Shown: positions 9,962 to 18,478 of the stretch, one piece after another
Position numbering within the stretch: the first letter of the stretch is position 1
Layout: every line of letters begins with the position of its first letter
Origin: Pseudomonas sp. IAC-BECa141
GTDB taxonomy: Bacteria > Pseudomonadota > Gammaproteobacteria > Pseudomonadales > Pseudomonadaceae
Assembly (NCBI RefSeq): GCF_020544405.1
Contig: NZ_CP065410.1
Coordinates: 5,478,501-5,542,500 of the forward strand
DNA length: 64,000 nt
Direction of reading: 5' to 3'
Notes under the pieces: model-generated
Databases searched by the model: none
Seen by the model: the letters and a program-made list of their open reading frames with translations, nothing else
Told to the model about the DNA's origin: nothing
Translations under genes and position numbers: made by a program

Positions 9962-10755
9962 GCATTCCCGAGCCGGTCGGCTTCACCGACGAACAGACCA
10001 CAGTCATCAACACGGTACGCCGTTTCACCGTGCTGACGGTCAACACCCACAAGGGTTTCACCGCACTGAACCGGCGTTTCATCCTGCCGGAATTGCGCGA
10101 AGCGGTGCGCAGCGTGTCCGCCGATGTGGTGTTTCTTCAGGAAGTCCACGGCACCCACGAGCATCACCCCAAACGCTACGCAAACTGGCCGACGATGCCG
10201 CAGTACGAGTTTCTCGCCGACAGTCTCTGGCCGCAGTTCGCCTACGGGCGCAACGCGGTGTATCCGGACGGCGATCACGGCAATGCCGTGCTGTCGAAAT
10301 TCCAGATCGTGCGCCATGACAATCTCGACGTTTCGATCAGCGGCCATGAAAACCGGGGGTTGCTGCACTGTGTGCTGCGCCTGCCGGAAGACGACCGTGA
10401 AGTGCATGCGATCTGTGTCCATCTGGGCCTGCGCGAAAGCCATCGCAACGATCAGTTGCGCCTGCTGCGAGAGCGCCTGGCCGAGCTGCCTGATGACGCG
10501 CCGGTGATCGTCGCCGGCGATTTCAACGACTGGCGCCAGCGCGCCGATGCCTTGCTTGAACCCTGTGGCCTGCGTGAAGTGTTTGCGGCGCATCACGGCA
10601 AACCGGCGCGCAGTTTCCCCGCCCGCATGCCGTTGCTGCGCCTGGACAGGATCTATGTGCGCAACCTCAAGGCCAGTCAGCCAAAAGTGCTGGCGAACCG
10701 TCCCTGGTCACACCTTTCCGACCACGCACCACTATCGGTGGAGATTGAACTATGA
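9958..10755 (+). CDS. endonuclease/exonuclease/phosphatase family protein (YbhP-like)
   Basis: 265 aa metal-dependent phosphodiesterase fold. Catalytic motifs are visible in order: the N-terminal strand with TVNTHKG, the metal-binding glutamate in FLQEVHG, the GDFND box near residue 183, and the C-terminal SDHAPL with the general-base histidine. It lies immediately upstream of clsB and a ybhN-like gene, matching the E. coli ybhP-ybhO(clsB)-ybhN order, so it is probably the YbhP counterpart. Substrate unknown; a phospholipid-related phosphodiester is plausible. Start and stop both overlap the neighbours by four bases. Confidence 0.85.
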   Translation: MSIPEPVGFTDEQTTVINTVRRFTVLTVNTHKGFTALNRRFILPELREAVRSVSADVVFLQEVHGTHEHHPKRYANWPTMPQYEFLADSLWPQFAYGRNAVYPDGDHGNAVLSKFQIVRHDNLDVSISGHENRGLLHCVLRLPEDDREVHAICVHLGLRESHRNDQLRLLRERLAELPDDAPVIVAGDFNDWRQRADALLEPCGLREVFAAHHGKPARSFPARMPLLRLDRIYVRNLKASQPKVLANRPWSHLSDHAPLSVEIEL

Positions 10756-12038
10756 GCAGTGCACCGTTGGAGAAATCCGCCGTGGAGCCGGTCAGCATCA
10801 CCCCGCCCGTACGCGAGCCGGGCACCGTCGATGTCGAGTATCGCTGGCAGGGCAACAACCGCGTCGAGCTGCTGGAAAACGGCGAGGAATTTTTCCCCCG
10901 GGTGTTCGAAGCGATGCGCGCGGCGAAAAGCGAAATCCTGCTGGAGACCTTCATCGTCTTCGAAGACAAGGTCGGCAAGGAGTTGCAGGAAATTCTTATC
11001 GATGCCGCCCGGCGCGGCGTGCGCACCACCGTCAGCCTCGACGGCTTCGGTTGTGGCGAACTGAGCGCCGGTTATCTGACCGCGTTGAGCGATGCTGGCG
11101 TGCATCTGCAGATCTTCGATCCGGCCCCCAAGCATTTGGGGATTCGCACCAACTGGTTCCGGCGGTTGCATCGCAAGATCGTGGTGGTCGACGGGTTGGT
11201 CGCGTTCATTGGCGGGATCAATTTTTCCGGCGATCACCTGGCCGATTTCGGCCCCGAAGCGAAGCAGGATTATTCGGTAGAAGTTCAGGGCCCGGCGGTG
11301 ACCGACATCCATCATTTCGCCCTGCTGCAAAGCGGCCGACCGGGACGCGCAAGGTTTTGGTGGCAACGGCGTCGGCAGCGTCGCGCGGAAATGGCGTTCG
11401 ATGATCACGACGGCCAGGTGCGTCTGGTGTTCCGCGACAACGACCAGCACAACACCGATATCGAAGACGTCTATTTGCAGGTGCTGCGCCGCGCCCAACG
11501 GCGGGTGGTGATCGCCAACGCCTACTTCTTTCCCGGCTATCGCCTGCTGCGCGAGATCCGCAACGCAGCCCGGCGCGGGGTCGAGGTGCGGCTGATTCTG
11601 CAGGGACAGCCGGACATGCTGGTGGCCAAACTCGCCGCGCGCATGACCTACGACTACCTGCTCAAGGCCGGTGTGCAGATTCATGAATATTGCGAGCGGC
11701 CGCTGCACGGCAAAGTGGCGCTGGTGGATGAAGAATGGAGCACCGTCGGCTCAAGCAATCTCGACCCGTTGAGCCTGTCGCTGAACCTGGAAGCCAACGT
11801 GCTGATTCGCGACCGAGCCTTCAATCGTCTGCTGTTCGAACGCCTCGAAGACCTCAGCCACAACCACTGCAAGGCGATGGACGCCACGAAGTCGCCACGC
11901 GGGCGAATCTGGCACATGACCGTGGGCTTTCTGGTGTTTCACTTCCTGCGGCATTTCCCGGCCATGGCCGGCTGGCTGCCGGCACACAAGCCACGACTCA
12001 AACCCTTTTTCCAGGCCTCCGGGAGGGATCCTTCATGA
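10752..12038 (+). CDS. clsB: cardiolipin synthase B (phospholipase D superfamily)
   Basis: 428 aa. Two HKD motifs are intact: HRKIVVVD starting at His140 and HGKVALVD at His319, each followed by the expected G-G-x-N / G-S-S-N type segment. Family members transfer phosphatidyl groups to make cardiolipin at the inner membrane; ClsB-type enzymes lack the N-terminal membrane helices of ClsA, as here. The position between the YbhP-like and YbhN-like genes agrees with clsB (ybhO) of E. coli. Translation is probably coupled on both sides through ATGA overlaps. Confidence 0.88.
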   Translation: MSSAPLEKSAVEPVSITPPVREPGTVDVEYRWQGNNRVELLENGEEFFPRVFEAMRAAKSEILLETFIVFEDKVGKELQEILIDAARRGVRTTVSLDGFGCGELSAGYLTALSDAGVHLQIFDPAPKHLGIRTNWFRRLHRKIVVVDGLVAFIGGINFSGDHLADFGPEAKQDYSVEVQGPAVTDIHHFALLQSGRPGRARFWWQRRRQRRAEMAFDDHDGQVRLVFRDNDQHNTDIEDVYLQVLRRAQRRVVIANAYFFPGYRLLREIRNAARRGVEVRLILQGQPDMLVAKLAARMTYDYLLKAGVQIHEYCERPLHGKVALVDEEWSTVGSSNLDPLSLSLNLEANVLIRDRAFNRLLFERLEDLSHNHCKAMDATKSPRGRIWHMTVGFLVFHFLRHFPAMAGWLPAHKPRLKPFFQASGRDPS

Positions 12039-13021
12039 GCCATTCCGAAGCCCACGCGGCGGTGCATCCGGCACCGGCGGGCAAGTCCCGCTGGAGTCGC
12101 TGGAAACGTCCGCTGACCCTGCTGTTTTTTCTTGCGCTGATCGTCCTGCTGACGATGTTCGCCAGCCGTATCGAATGGGCCGAGGTGCTGCAAACCCTCG
12201 CCGACTTCAAGGTGCGCACGCTGATCATCGCCTCCAGCCTGACCTTGCTGAGCTTTCTGGTGTACGCCAGTTTCGACCTGATCGGCCGCACCTACATTCG
12301 CCAGGACTTGACCTGGAAACAGATCCTGCCGGTGGGCGTCATCAGCTATGCGTTCAACCTCAACTTGAGCGCATGGGTCGGCGGGATTGCCATGCGCTAT
12401 CGGCTGTATTCGCGGCTCGGGGTGAGCAAAAGCAACATCGCCAAGATCCTCGGCCTGAGCCTGGCGACCAACTGGTTCGGCTACATGACCATCGCTGGCG
12501 TGGTGTTTGCCAGCGGGCTGGTACGCATGCCGCCGGGCTGGAAAGTCAGCAGCGGCGCGTTGCAGGGCATTGGTGTGTTGCTGCTGTTGGTGAGCGCCGG
12601 TTATCTGATCGCCTGCCAGTTTTCCCGGCGGCGCGAGTGGTCGATTCGCGGGGTGGAAATCAATCTGCCGTCGCTGCGCATGGCGGTTCTGCAATTGCTG
12701 CTCGGGGCGCTGAACTGGTCGCTGATGGCAGCGGTGATTTTCACGTTGCTGCCGAGCAAGCTCGATTACCCGTTGGTGCTCGGGGTGCTGCTGATCAGCG
12801 CGATTGCCGGGGTCATCACCCACATTCCCGCCGGGCTCGGCGTGCTCGAAGCAGTGTTCGTGGCGCTGCTGCAACACGAGGCTTCGCGCGGCAGTCTGGT
12901 GGCCGGGTTGCTGGCCTATCGGGCGATCTATTTCCTGCTGCCGCTGCTGATCACCGTGCTGATGTACCTGGTGGTGGAAGCCAAGGCCAAGGCGTTGCGG
13001 ATCGAGAAGAAGCCGTCCTGA
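12035..13021 (+). CDS. lysylphosphatidylglycerol synthase transmembrane-type protein (YbhN-like, UPF0104)
   Basis: 328 aa integral membrane protein with about eight hydrophobic helices after a basic cytoplasmic tail (KSRWSRWKRP). It belongs to the flippase-like membrane family related to the membrane half of MprF; it has no catalytic lysyl-transferase domain. The segment ITHIPAGLGVLEAVF near residue 270 is the family's conserved signature. The frame is open far upstream inside clsB, but ATG 12035 has GGGAGGG before it and gives the usual four-base overlap. Probably works with ClsB on phospholipids; its own activity is not established. Confidence 0.85.
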   Translation: MSHSEAHAAVHPAPAGKSRWSRWKRPLTLLFFLALIVLLTMFASRIEWAEVLQTLADFKVRTLIIASSLTLLSFLVYASFDLIGRTYIRQDLTWKQILPVGVISYAFNLNLSAWVGGIAMRYRLYSRLGVSKSNIAKILGLSLATNWFGYMTIAGVVFASGLVRMPPGWKVSSGALQGIGVLLLLVSAGYLIACQFSRRREWSIRGVEINLPSLRMAVLQLLLGALNWSLMAAVIFTLLPSKLDYPLVLGVLLISAIAGVITHIPAGLGVLEAVFVALLQHEASRGSLVAGLLAYRAIYFLLPLLITVLMYLVVEAKAKALRIEKKPS

Positions 13022-13042
13022 TTTTTTATGGCTGGTGGCCCC

Positions 13043-13108
13043 TTCGCGAGCAAGCCCGCTCCCACAGGCGCAATGCATTCAAAATGTGGGAGCGCGCTTG
13101 CCCGTGAA
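13043..13108. repeat. REP-type inverted repeat pair
   Basis: Two imperfectly complementary arms face each other: 13043-13066 beginning TTCGCGAGCAAGCCCGCTCC and 13085-13108 beginning TGTGGGAGCGCGCTTGCCCG. This is the well known repetitive extragenic palindrome of fluorescent pseudomonads in head-to-head pairing. It lies between the convergent ends of the YbhN-like gene and the hydrolase gene, where it may also work as a transcription barrier. Confidence 0.8.
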
Positions 13109-13131
13109 GGCGTCCGAAGAAACACCACAAA

Positions 13132-13890
13132 TCATGTGGACTGAATGATGCTCAACCGCTCGCCCACCACCATTTCGGTGATCCAGTCGACGAGAATCGA
13201 GGTGTAGGCCTGCTGCGAGGTCGGATCGCTCAGGGCGTGGTCGGCGCCGTCGATGATGCGGTGGGTCAGCGAGTGAGTCTGCTGGCACGCGGCGCGATAA
13301 CTCATGATCGTCGCGTGAGGCACATAGTCGTCGGTTTCCGATTGCACCAGCAGCACGTCCCCGGTGAATTGCGAGCAGGCGTGCAAGGCGCGGTTGCTGT
13401 CGGCACGCACCAGCGTACCGCGATAATCGCGCAGGTCGGCCTTGTCCAGATCGCGCTTGGGCGTGTGCCATTGTTCGTCTCGATACAGCGCCGGCACTCG
13501 CAGCGCCAGCCAGCGCACCGGCCGCAGCGAGGTCAGGATCGAGGCGAGATAACCGCCGTAGCTGGTGCCAACCACCGCGATGGCCGAGGTGTCCAGCGCC
13601 GGATGGGCGAGCAGCCGGTCGTAGGCCGCCATCAAGTCACGCAGGTTGTCTTCGCGGGTGACCCGGCTCAGCGGAATGCCGGTGCCGCCAGTGTGCCCGC
13701 GCAAGTCGAACGTCAGGCACACGCAGCCCAGGCCGGCGATGCCTTTGGCCCGTTCCAGATCGCGCTCCTGACTGCCACCCCAGCCGTGCACGAACAATAC
13801 GCCGGGGACTTTCGATTTGGGACTGAGGAACGTCCCGCTCATCTGTTCATCATCAATGTCGATTTGAATGCTTTCGCTTCTAGCCGTCAT
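13132..13890 (-). CDS. alpha/beta-hydrolase
   Basis: 252 aa serine hydrolase of the alpha/beta fold. The oxyanion region is VLFVHGWGGS near residue 32, the nucleophile elbow is GTSYGG with Ser110, and the likely acid and base are Asp186 or Asp187 in SETDDYVP and His217 in DGADHAL. There is no signal peptide, so it is cytoplasmic. Its first 11 bases overlap the end of the DUF3182 gene, so the two are very likely co-translated. Dienelactone hydrolase- or peptidase-like activity is possible, but the substrate cannot be told. Confidence 0.85.
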   Translation of the reverse strand: MTARSESIQIDIDDEQMSGTFLSPKSKVPGVLFVHGWGGSQERDLERAKGIAGLGCVCLTFDLRGHTGGTGIPLSRVTREDNLRDLMAAYDRLLAHPALDTSAIAVVGTSYGGYLASILTSLRPVRWLALRVPALYRDEQWHTPKRDLDKADLRDYRGTLVRADSNRALHACSQFTGDVLLVQSETDDYVPHATIMSYRAACQQTHSLTHRIIDGADHALSDPTSQQAYTSILVDWITEMVVGERLSIIQST

Positions 13891-14986
13891 AGGATTTGAC
13901 CGTTACGTATTTGAGGAGAAAGTCGCTGTTCTCGGCCGGGCCGCGATACACCTCGATGGCATCCGCCGGCAGGGCCTGATCGGTATAGGTTTCCACCGAC
14001 GACACGCGGATCGCGCGCATCGAGGGGTCGTTGACGAAGCTTTGCAGCGCCGCCACTTCCGCGCTGCTGGCACCGCCCATGCGCCAGGACTGTTCGAGCA
14101 CGCCGCTGCGCGGTCGGCCTTCACTGTCCAGGCCTTGGGCGATGTCGTAATTGCGCCGCGAAGCGTAGAAGCGCGGATAGGCTTCGTCCGCCGCCCGGTC
14201 GAACACCTGCGCCTGCCGGATCGCCAGACGCACGTCGTCAGCCAGATCCAGCTTTAGTAAGTCCTCATAGCCACCCTGTACCACCAGCAGGTTCGAGCCG
14301 CCGTACACCTCTTCGCCGTGGGCGTCCCTGGTCAAGTATTGATCACCGCAGTAACTCAACACCTTGTCGCCGATGAACGACTGCCCAACGCTGTGGGTGG
14401 TTACCTGACTCAAGTCCTGCTCGAGTACCACGCCATCGCTGAACAGTTTTTCAGCGTCAGGTCGGGCGAGAATTTCGTCGAACGCATCCAGGCTCTTGAT
14501 CACTTCCTGTCCGCGCCCTGCACAGGCGTGAATCGGCTTGAGACGGATCGGCCCGCTGTACAAAAGATGTTCGGCGGCGGGCCGCGCATCTTCCAGCGCA
14601 AAGACGCTGAGCCCGTCCAGCACCACGGTGCGCACCCGCTCGGAAAACAGCGGCGACCAGCCTTGCGGTGCATGAGCCTGATGGCTGCGCAAACCGTGGC
14701 TGATGGCTTTGGTGCAAATAAAATCGTGCTCGACGAAACCGCCCCACAAATCGTCCGGGCTGCTCACGCCCAGTTCGCGAGCCGCCGCGCCGACGAGGGT
14801 CTGGGTCGGCAGCAGATAAATATCCCGGCCGCGATGTTTTTCGGCGTCGTAACTGCCGCCAAACTTCAGGCCGATGATCTGCGCCAGCCATCGCGCGAGG
14901 GCCTTGTTGGTCTGCACTTCATGTTGTGGCGCACCGGGCCGAATCGAATGGGCGACGACCACTTTCCTGCGGGATGTCGGGGTCAT
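13880..14986 (-). CDS. DUF3182 family protein, possibly ATP-grasp-like
   Basis: 368 aa protein that I recognise as DUF3182; function unknown. The middle resembles ATP-grasp enzymes: a strand and lysine in IRLKPIHACAGRGQEV look like the nucleotide-binding lysine and glycine loop, and VLEQDL like the adenine-contacting strand. This is inference from short motifs. The frame opens with a TTG at 15001, but the ATG at 14986 directly follows GGAAGGGGGA and is the better start. It is the first gene of a two-gene unit with the alpha/beta-hydrolase. Confidence 0.75.
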   Translation of the reverse strand: MTPTSRRKVVVAHSIRPGAPQHEVQTNKALARWLAQIIGLKFGGSYDAEKHRGRDIYLLPTQTLVGAAARELGVSSPDDLWGGFVEHDFICTKAISHGLRSHQAHAPQGWSPLFSERVRTVVLDGLSVFALEDARPAAEHLLYSGPIRLKPIHACAGRGQEVIKSLDAFDEILARPDAEKLFSDGVVLEQDLSQVTTHSVGQSFIGDKVLSYCGDQYLTRDAHGEEVYGGSNLLVVQGGYEDLLKLDLADDVRLAIRQAQVFDRAADEAYPRFYASRRNYDIAQGLDSEGRPRSGVLEQSWRMGGASSAEVAALQSFVNDPSMRAIRVSSVETYTDQALPADAIEVYRGPAENSDFLLKYVTVKSYDG

Positions 14987-15163
14987 GCGTCCCCCTTCCA
15001 ACGGCGATTTGAATGTAGGTCAGAGGGTGCAGAGATCAGGCCAACGGGCGCTCAGTGGAAACATCCCGTTAATCAGCCACTTGGACACCCCGTGCTGGCA
15101 CCGCGCCTGTTTCAATCTGCACGACGGCTCTGTCGGCTCCGGCATTTTGCACGACAGGCGGGT

Positions 15164-16159
15164 TTACTTCGCGACGGTCGGCGGCGGGCTGACGCCGAAT
15201 CGGGTGCGGTATTCACTCGGCGCCAGCCCGGTGATTTTCTTGAACGTCGCGCGAAAAGCTCCCGGGTCCTGATAACCCACCGTCCAGGCAATATGGTCGA
15301 TGGTGCCATTGGTGAACTCGAGCATTTCCCGAGCCTTGCCGACCCGCAGATGCTGACAGTATTCGGTGGGTTTAAGACCGGTCGCCGCACGAAACCGCCG
15401 CAGAAAAGTGCGCTCCTCCAGACCTGCGCGTTCGGCCATCGCCGTCAGTGAGACATCGGTCGCGCCATTGCCTTGCAGCCAGTGCTGAACCTTGAGAATC
15501 GCGCCGTCGCCGTGATTGAGAATCGGCGCAAAATTGCTTCCGCACTCGCTTGCGCTGTCGCTGTGCTCCACCACCAGAAACCGCGCAGTGCTGCTGGCGA
15601 TGCTCGGCCCGAGCAAGCGGTCCACCAGCCGCAAGCCAAGCTCGGACCAGGCCATCAGCCCTGCCGTGGTAATCAGGTCACCATCGTCGACAATCGGCGT
15701 GTCGGCCTTGAGCCTGATGTTGGGGTAACACTCGGCGAAGGCCTTGGCCGACGTCCAGTGCGTGGTCGCGCTGCGACCGTCGAGCAAGCCGCTTTCGGCC
15801 AGCAACCACGAGCCCACACAGACCCCACCGAGTGTCGCGCCCCGCGCATGTTGCTCACGTAACCAGGGGATCAGACCGGCCGGCATCTGTGCAGCGGAAA
15901 AACCGGCGATGGACGGTGGGATCAGTACCGCCAGCAAACCGTTTTCGGCACCGGGAAGGCTGTCGTAAACGCGCACGGGGGGCTGATCACCGTCGACCTG
16001 CCAATGACTGATCCGCAGCAGTGGCAGCTGTGCCGCCTGATGCTCGGCAGCGATCCGGTTGGCCACCCCGAACAGATCGGTCAGGCCATGTACCGCCGCC
16101 ATTTGCGCGCCGGGATAGATCAGCACGCCGAGCTCCGCGACGATCCTTTCAGCAGCCAT
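15164..16159 (-). CDS. GlxA family transcriptional regulator (DJ-1/PfpI + AraC)
   Basis: 331 aa regulator with two parts: an N-terminal DJ-1/PfpI amidotransferase-like domain (residues about 8-190, including GVCVGSWLLAESGLLDG around the nucleophile-elbow position) and a C-terminal AraC helix-turn-helix pair (about 225-325, with the family ending GYQDPGAFRATFKKITGLAP). The ATG at 16159 is preferred to the longer frame opening at 16234. It is divergent from the cysteine hydrolase across about 100 bases, a common layout for a regulator and its target. The effector is unknown. Confidence 0.88.
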   Translation of the reverse strand: MAAERIVAELGVLIYPGAQMAAVHGLTDLFGVANRIAAEHQAAQLPLLRISHWQVDGDQPPVRVYDSLPGAENGLLAVLIPPSIAGFSAAQMPAGLIPWLREQHARGATLGGVCVGSWLLAESGLLDGRSATTHWTSAKAFAECYPNIRLKADTPIVDDGDLITTAGLMAWSELGLRLVDRLLGPSIASSTARFLVVEHSDSASECGSNFAPILNHGDGAILKVQHWLQGNGATDVSLTAMAERAGLEERTFLRRFRAATGLKPTEYCQHLRVGKAREMLEFTNGTIDHIAWTVGYQDPGAFRATFKKITGLAPSEYRTRFGVSPPPTVAK

Positions 16160-16260
16160 TGTCAGTTTTCCCCTGTGTATTGTCGGTGCGGCCAATCCTC
16201 GAAAACGTGGCCAGCACCAATACTGAATCCACACCTACCCATAACGTCGAGGACACACCC

Positions 16261-16815
16261 ATGGCCAAGCAAGCGCTCATCGTAGTCGATATCCAGAACG
16301 ACTACTTCCCCCAAGGCAAGTGGCCGCTGGCCGGCGCCGACGCCGCCGCCGACAACGCCGCCCGGTTGATCGCGGCATTCCGCGAGGCCGGCGATTCGGT
16401 GGTGCACATCCGCCACGAATTCACCTCGCCCGAGGCGCCGTTTTTCACACCCGGCTCCGAAGGCGCGAAACTGCATCCGAAAGTGCTCAACCGCGCCGAC
16501 GAGCCGGTAGTGCTCAAGCATTTCGTCAACTCGTTCCGCGAAACCGAACTGCAATCGATCCTCGAAGAACAAGGCATCAAGGAGCTGGTGGTGGTCGGCA
16601 GCATGAGCCATATGTGCGTCGACGGCATCACCCGTGCGGCGGCAGATCTGGGTTACACCGTCACGGTAATCCACGACGCCTGCGCCACCCGAGACCTGGA
16701 ATTCAACGGCCTGACCGTGCCTGCCGCCCATGTGCATGCGGCGTTCATGTCGGCGCTGGGGTTTGCCTATGCCAGCGTGGTGTCCACCGACGAGTTCCTC
16801 GCCGCCAGCCGCTGA
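16261..16815 (+). CDS. cysteine hydrolase, isochorismatase family
   Basis: 184 aa. The catalytic triad of the family is visible: Asp10 in VVDIQNDYF, Lys86 in VLKHFVNSF and Cys119 in SHMCVDG, with the cis-peptide region just before the cysteine. Members hydrolyse amides or vinyl ethers (nicotinamidase, N-carbamoyl compounds, isochorismate); which one applies here is open. It is alone between the divergent GlxA-type regulator and a strong terminator, so control by that regulator is likely but not shown. Confidence 0.88.
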   Translation: MAKQALIVVDIQNDYFPQGKWPLAGADAAADNAARLIAAFREAGDSVVHIRHEFTSPEAPFFTPGSEGAKLHPKVLNRADEPVVLKHFVNSFRETELQSILEEQGIKELVVVGSMSHMCVDGITRAAADLGYTVTVIHDACATRDLEFNGLTVPAAHVHAAFMSALGFAYASVVSTDEFLAASR

Positions 16816-16844
16816 GCCCTGCGCGGACACACCCGGAAAAACCT

Positions 16845-16870
16845 GCGCCCGCCTCGTTGCGGGCGCTTTT
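16845..16870 (+). terminator. rho-independent terminator of the cysteine hydrolase gene
   Basis: Perfect 8-bp stem GCGCCCGC / GCGGGCGC with a six-base loop, directly followed by TTTT (16867-16870). It lies 30 bases after the stop codon. Confidence 0.85.
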
Positions 16871-16887
16871 GTTTGTGTGTCACAAAA

Positions 16888-16949
16888 ATCTCACGCGTGA
16901 GCCATTGATGGCATTTTGATTTGGCTGTAGTGTCGCTCACGCGTGAGAT
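16888..16949 (+). promoter_or_regulatory. candidate promoter of the yjfI-type operon flanked by two palindromic operators
   Basis: A palindrome CTCACGCGTGAG occurs twice, at 16890-16901 and 16936-16947. The flanking bases extend the match so that 16888-16902 and 16935-16949 are exact 15-base reverse complements. Between them is a sigma70-like promoter: TTGATG (16905-16910), 17 bases, TAGTGT (16928-16933). One copy thus touches the -35 and the other covers the expected start site. The layout suggests repression by a dimeric regulator. The ATG of the DUF2170 gene is at 16971. Confidence 0.6.
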
Positions 16950-16970
16950 GTTCATAACGGAGTCATCGCC

Positions 16971-17639
16971 ATGAAAAGCCGCTCCCCCGCCACCAAGTCA
17001 GAGAGCCCAAAGGGAGTGCGCTCGACACCGTCCGCGAAAAAACCGTCGAGCTTCTACATGAAGCAGATGCGCGCGGGCCTGGCTGCCGCCGGTTATGTGA
17101 AACACGAAACTTGGGTGCTTCCGGAAAACCGGAGCTTGCTCAAGCAAATGGAGCAACAGCTACGCCAACCGATTCTGGCTGGCTCTTTCATGTCGGAGAA
17201 TTACATGAGCGCAGGCAACAACTGGAACATCGATAGCCTCTACAACGCTTTCAAGGCGCTGGACGAGGTGGCTTCGCAAGAGATCACGCTGTCTCTGATC
17301 CAGAGCTCCGAACCCAGCCTCAAGCTGGAAATGAACGAATTCGGCGGTCTGCCGATTCACATCGCCCTCGCCGGTCAGCAGATCATCGTCGACACCGTGC
17401 TGGTGGACATCGATTCGATCACCGACGTGCGCGCTTTCAACGACGCCGTGCTGCGCAGCCGGGAAATGTTCCCGCTGTCGTCGATCGGCATCGAGACCAT
17501 GCCCAACGGCCAGACCGTCTACAACATGTTTGGTGCACTGAGTGCCGATTCGAGCCTGACCAACGTGGTCACCGAGGTGAAAACCCTGGTCGACAACGTG
17601 CAGCGCGCCAGCGAAGCCTTCGAACACTTCTTCAAGTAA
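16971..17639 (+). CDS. DUF2170 family protein (YjfI-like)
   Basis: 222 aa, first gene of a six-gene cluster with the same order as E. coli yjfI-J-K-L-M-C. The N-terminal 25 residues are basic and Ser/Pro/Lys-rich and probably disordered; the rest looks like a soluble alpha/beta domain (a core with ALAGQQIIVDTVLVDIDSI). No signal peptide or membrane segment is seen. ATG 16971 follows GGAG at a spacing of about 8. The gap to pspA is only 17 bases, so they form a pair. Function unknown; a partner of PspA is the natural guess. Confidence 0.85.
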   Translation: MKSRSPATKSESPKGVRSTPSAKKPSSFYMKQMRAGLAAAGYVKHETWVLPENRSLLKQMEQQLRQPILAGSFMSENYMSAGNNWNIDSLYNAFKALDEVASQEITLSLIQSSEPSLKLEMNEFGGLPIHIALAGQQIIVDTVLVDIDSITDVRAFNDAVLRSREMFPLSSIGIETMPNGQTVYNMFGALSADSSLTNVVTEVKTLVDNVQRASEAFEHFFK

Positions 17640-17656
17640 TCAACAGGGAATATCCA

Positions 17657-18355
17657 ATGACTCAGTCCATCTGGAGCAAGTTGTTCACCGCGCTGCGCGG
17701 CGGCGCCAACGAAGTCGGCGAAGCGATCGCCGACCAACAGGCCCTGCGCATCCTCGATCAGGAAATCCGTGACGCCGACAGCGCGCTGTCCAACGCCCGT
17801 CGCGAACTGGTCACCATCATGGCCAAGCACAAACTGTCTGCCGACCGCGTGAGCGAGTACGAAGCCAAGATCAAGGACCTGGAAGCCAAGGCCGTTTCCG
17901 CCCTGAACGCCGGCCGTGAAGATCTGGCACTGGAAGTGGCCGAAGCCATCTCGACCCTGACCAACGACCTGGGCGTCGAGAAAAAACAGAGCGACGAGTT
18001 CGGCACCTACGCCGACAACATGCGCAAGGACATCAACAAGGCCGAAGCGCGGATCAAGAGCCTGCGCCAGCAAGTGGACATGGCCAAGGCCCGTGAAAGC
18101 GTGCAGAAGGCTCAGGTCAGCGCTTCGATCGCCAGCGGCGGCGCCAACGGCAAACTGGAAACCGCTGTCGGCACCCTTAACCGTCTGCAAGCCAAGCAGC
18201 AGCAACGCGCGGCCGAGCTGAGTGCTGCCGACGAACTGGCCGATGCTTCGACCGGCAACGACCTGGATCGCAAGCTGCGCGAAGCCGGCATCACGCCGAA
18301 CGAAGGCAGCGCCAACGCCATCCTCGAGCGTCTGAAGCAGAAGTCCGCCCAGTAA
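17657..18355 (+). CDS. PspA/IM30 family protein (YjfJ-like)
   Basis: 232 aa, almost entirely charged alpha-helix with long heptad-like stretches, as in PspA/Vipp1, the bacterial relatives of ESCRT-III that coat and repair the inner membrane. The N-terminal helix WSKLFTALRGGANEVGEAI is amphipathic and suited to membrane binding. The 232 aa length is close to that of PspA proteins. No pspF, pspB or pspC is present; instead it sits with DUF2170, DUF2491, DUF350, DUF1190 and a YjfC ligase, so it is the YjfJ-type paralogue. A strong hairpin follows 10 bases after the stop. Confidence 0.88.
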   Translation: MTQSIWSKLFTALRGGANEVGEAIADQQALRILDQEIRDADSALSNARRELVTIMAKHKLSADRVSEYEAKIKDLEAKAVSALNAGREDLALEVAEAISTLTNDLGVEKKQSDEFGTYADNMRKDINKAEARIKSLRQQVDMAKARESVQKAQVSASIASGGANGKLETAVGTLNRLQAKQQQRAAELSAADELADASTGNDLDRKLREAGITPNEGSANAILERLKQKSAQ

Positions 18356-18365
18356 CGGCGGCAAG

Positions 18366-18398
18366 AAAAAAGAAGGGCACCGGGTGCCCTTCTTTTTT
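18366..18398. terminator. bidirectional-type terminator between pspA-like and DUF2491 genes
   Basis: Perfect 15-bp stem (18366-18380 with 18384-18398) with a three-base loop, starting with A6 and ending with T6, so it is readable in both directions. All flanking genes point right, so it should separate the first two genes of the cluster from the last four, or lower their expression. Confidence 0.85.
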
Positions 18399-18478
18399 GC
18401 CTGCCGGTTTGTCACGACGCCGGTACACTAGCGGCGTTTTGCCAACGAATACCTCCACCCGCTTCAAGGAATGTACCC

